Shown in pieces: positions 5,160 to 5,544 of a DNA stretch of 5,544 nucleotides. Below the pieces are notes generated by a model. That model worked only from the letters and a program-made list of their open reading frames with translations, was not told where the DNA came from and did no database searches. The DNA lies in contig JADZCW010000192.1 of the NCBI GenBank assembly GCA_020851395.1, positions 1 to 5,544 of the forward strand, read 5' to 3'. Every line of letters starts with the position of its first letter. Positions within the stretch are counted from its first letter, which is position 1. A program made the position numbers and the translations under genes. The DNA is from Phycisphaeraceae bacterium. GTDB lineage: Bacteria; Planctomycetota; Phycisphaerae; Phycisphaerales; Phycisphaeraceae.

Positions 5160-5544
5160 ATGCCCATCCCCGAACAAGACATCCTCACCATCGCCCCCAC
5201 CCCCATCCGCCGCTCCGAGTCCATGTACCTCCCCGAGGTCTTCAAGGGCCTGGGCACAACCTTCAAACACGTCCTGGGCTCCGTCGCTCGCGGCAAGCGC
5301 AACAAGACCATGTGCTATCCCGAGGAGCGCCGCGAGGACCTCTCCCTCGAGGACGGCGGCCTCTTCAAAGGAAACTTCCGGGGCGTCCACCGCCTCAACC
5401 GTGACGAAGAAGGCCGGGTCCGCTGCGTCGCCTGCTTCATGTGCTCGACCGCCTGCCCCGCCCACTGCATCCACATCGAGGCCGGCGAGTCCCCCTGGGA
5501 CGACCGCGAGAAATACCCCGTCAAGTTCGACCTCGACGAGCTCC
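5160..5544 (+). CDS. nuoI: NADH-quinone oxidoreductase subunit I (complex I), N-terminal part
   Basis: The gene begins at ATG 5160 and runs off the window; 128 codons are visible with no stop. NuoI is the complex I peripheral-arm subunit whose two [4Fe-4S] clusters pass electrons toward quinone. The first cluster motif is complete: RCVACFMCSTACPAHCIHIE, with Cys89, Cys92, Cys95 and Cys99 (CxxCxxCxxxCP) and Cys103 in the CI position used by the second cluster. The second CxxCxxCxxxCP lies beyond the edge. Other family marks are MYLPEVFKGLGTTFKHVLG (22-40, the amphipathic N-terminal segment), CYPEER (52-57) and FRGVHRL (73-79). The first 20 residues are an extra Pro-rich stretch; ATG at 5223, before YLPEV, is an alternative start. 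No Shine-Dalgarno site precedes 5160. Neighbouring nuo genes may continue to the right. Codon use is typical of this genome. Confidence 0.9.
   Translation, partial: MPIPEQDILTIAPTPIRRSESMYLPEVFKGLGTTFKHVLGSVARGKRNKTMCYPEERREDLSLEDGGLFKGNFRGVHRLNRDEEGRVRCVACFMCSTACPAHCIHIEAGESPWDDREKYPVKFDLDEL

Noticed and set aside
4721..5311. Reverse open frame of 196 codons opposite the Minf_1886-like gene and the start of nuoI
   Set aside because: Val/Gly/Glu-rich antisense translation with no family features; both genes beneath it are well supported.
1..5544. CRISPR array, tRNA, rRNA, insertion sequence or attachment site
   Set aside because: I saw no regularly spaced repeats, no cloverleaf-like or rRNA-like stretches, no transposase or integrase gene, and no terminal repeats flanking any gene.

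Overview
The window looks like an ordinary chromosomal stretch from a high-GC bacterium. Codons in most genes end in G or C almost without exception. My best guess is a planctomycete-type organism (PVC group, possibly Phycisphaerae). This rests on the extreme GC3, a gene that looks like the Minf_1886 family (which I associate with the PVC group), and the style of the NuoI protein. It is inference, not proof.

Layout, left to right. Bases 1-127 hold the last 41 codons of an unidentified forward gene with a Lys/Ser-rich tail. A 245-base gap (128-372) follows, holding several inverted repeats, the last ending in a T-tract. A forward class I SAM-dependent methyltransferase (373-1230) comes next. 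It converges on a three-gene reverse-strand cluster, read right to left: 5-formyltetrahydrofolate cyclo-ligase (4538-3954), a glycoside hydrolase family 42 beta-galactosidase (3862-1784) and a small single-pass membrane protein of unknown function (1730-1296). Gaps inside this cluster are 91 and 53 bases, and all three genes have good Shine-Dalgarno sites. A 161-base divergent spacer with a perfect TATAAT box leads to a forward Minf_1886-like gene (4700-5110). Last is the N-terminal part of nuoI (5160 to the window edge), the complex I subunit carrying two [4Fe-4S] clusters.

The genes do not form one obvious pathway. The reverse cluster combines folate one-carbon housekeeping, cytoplasmic beta-galactoside hydrolysis and an unknown membrane protein. 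The right-hand pair couples an uncharacterised conserved protein with respiratory complex I. I see no CRISPR array, transposase, tRNA, rRNA, phage gene or recognisable defence system. The points most worth a second look are the small membrane protein with clearly less biased codon use than its neighbours, the Minf_1886-like gene beside nuoI, and the almost leaderless nuoI start. I found no convincing undescribed multi-gene system.
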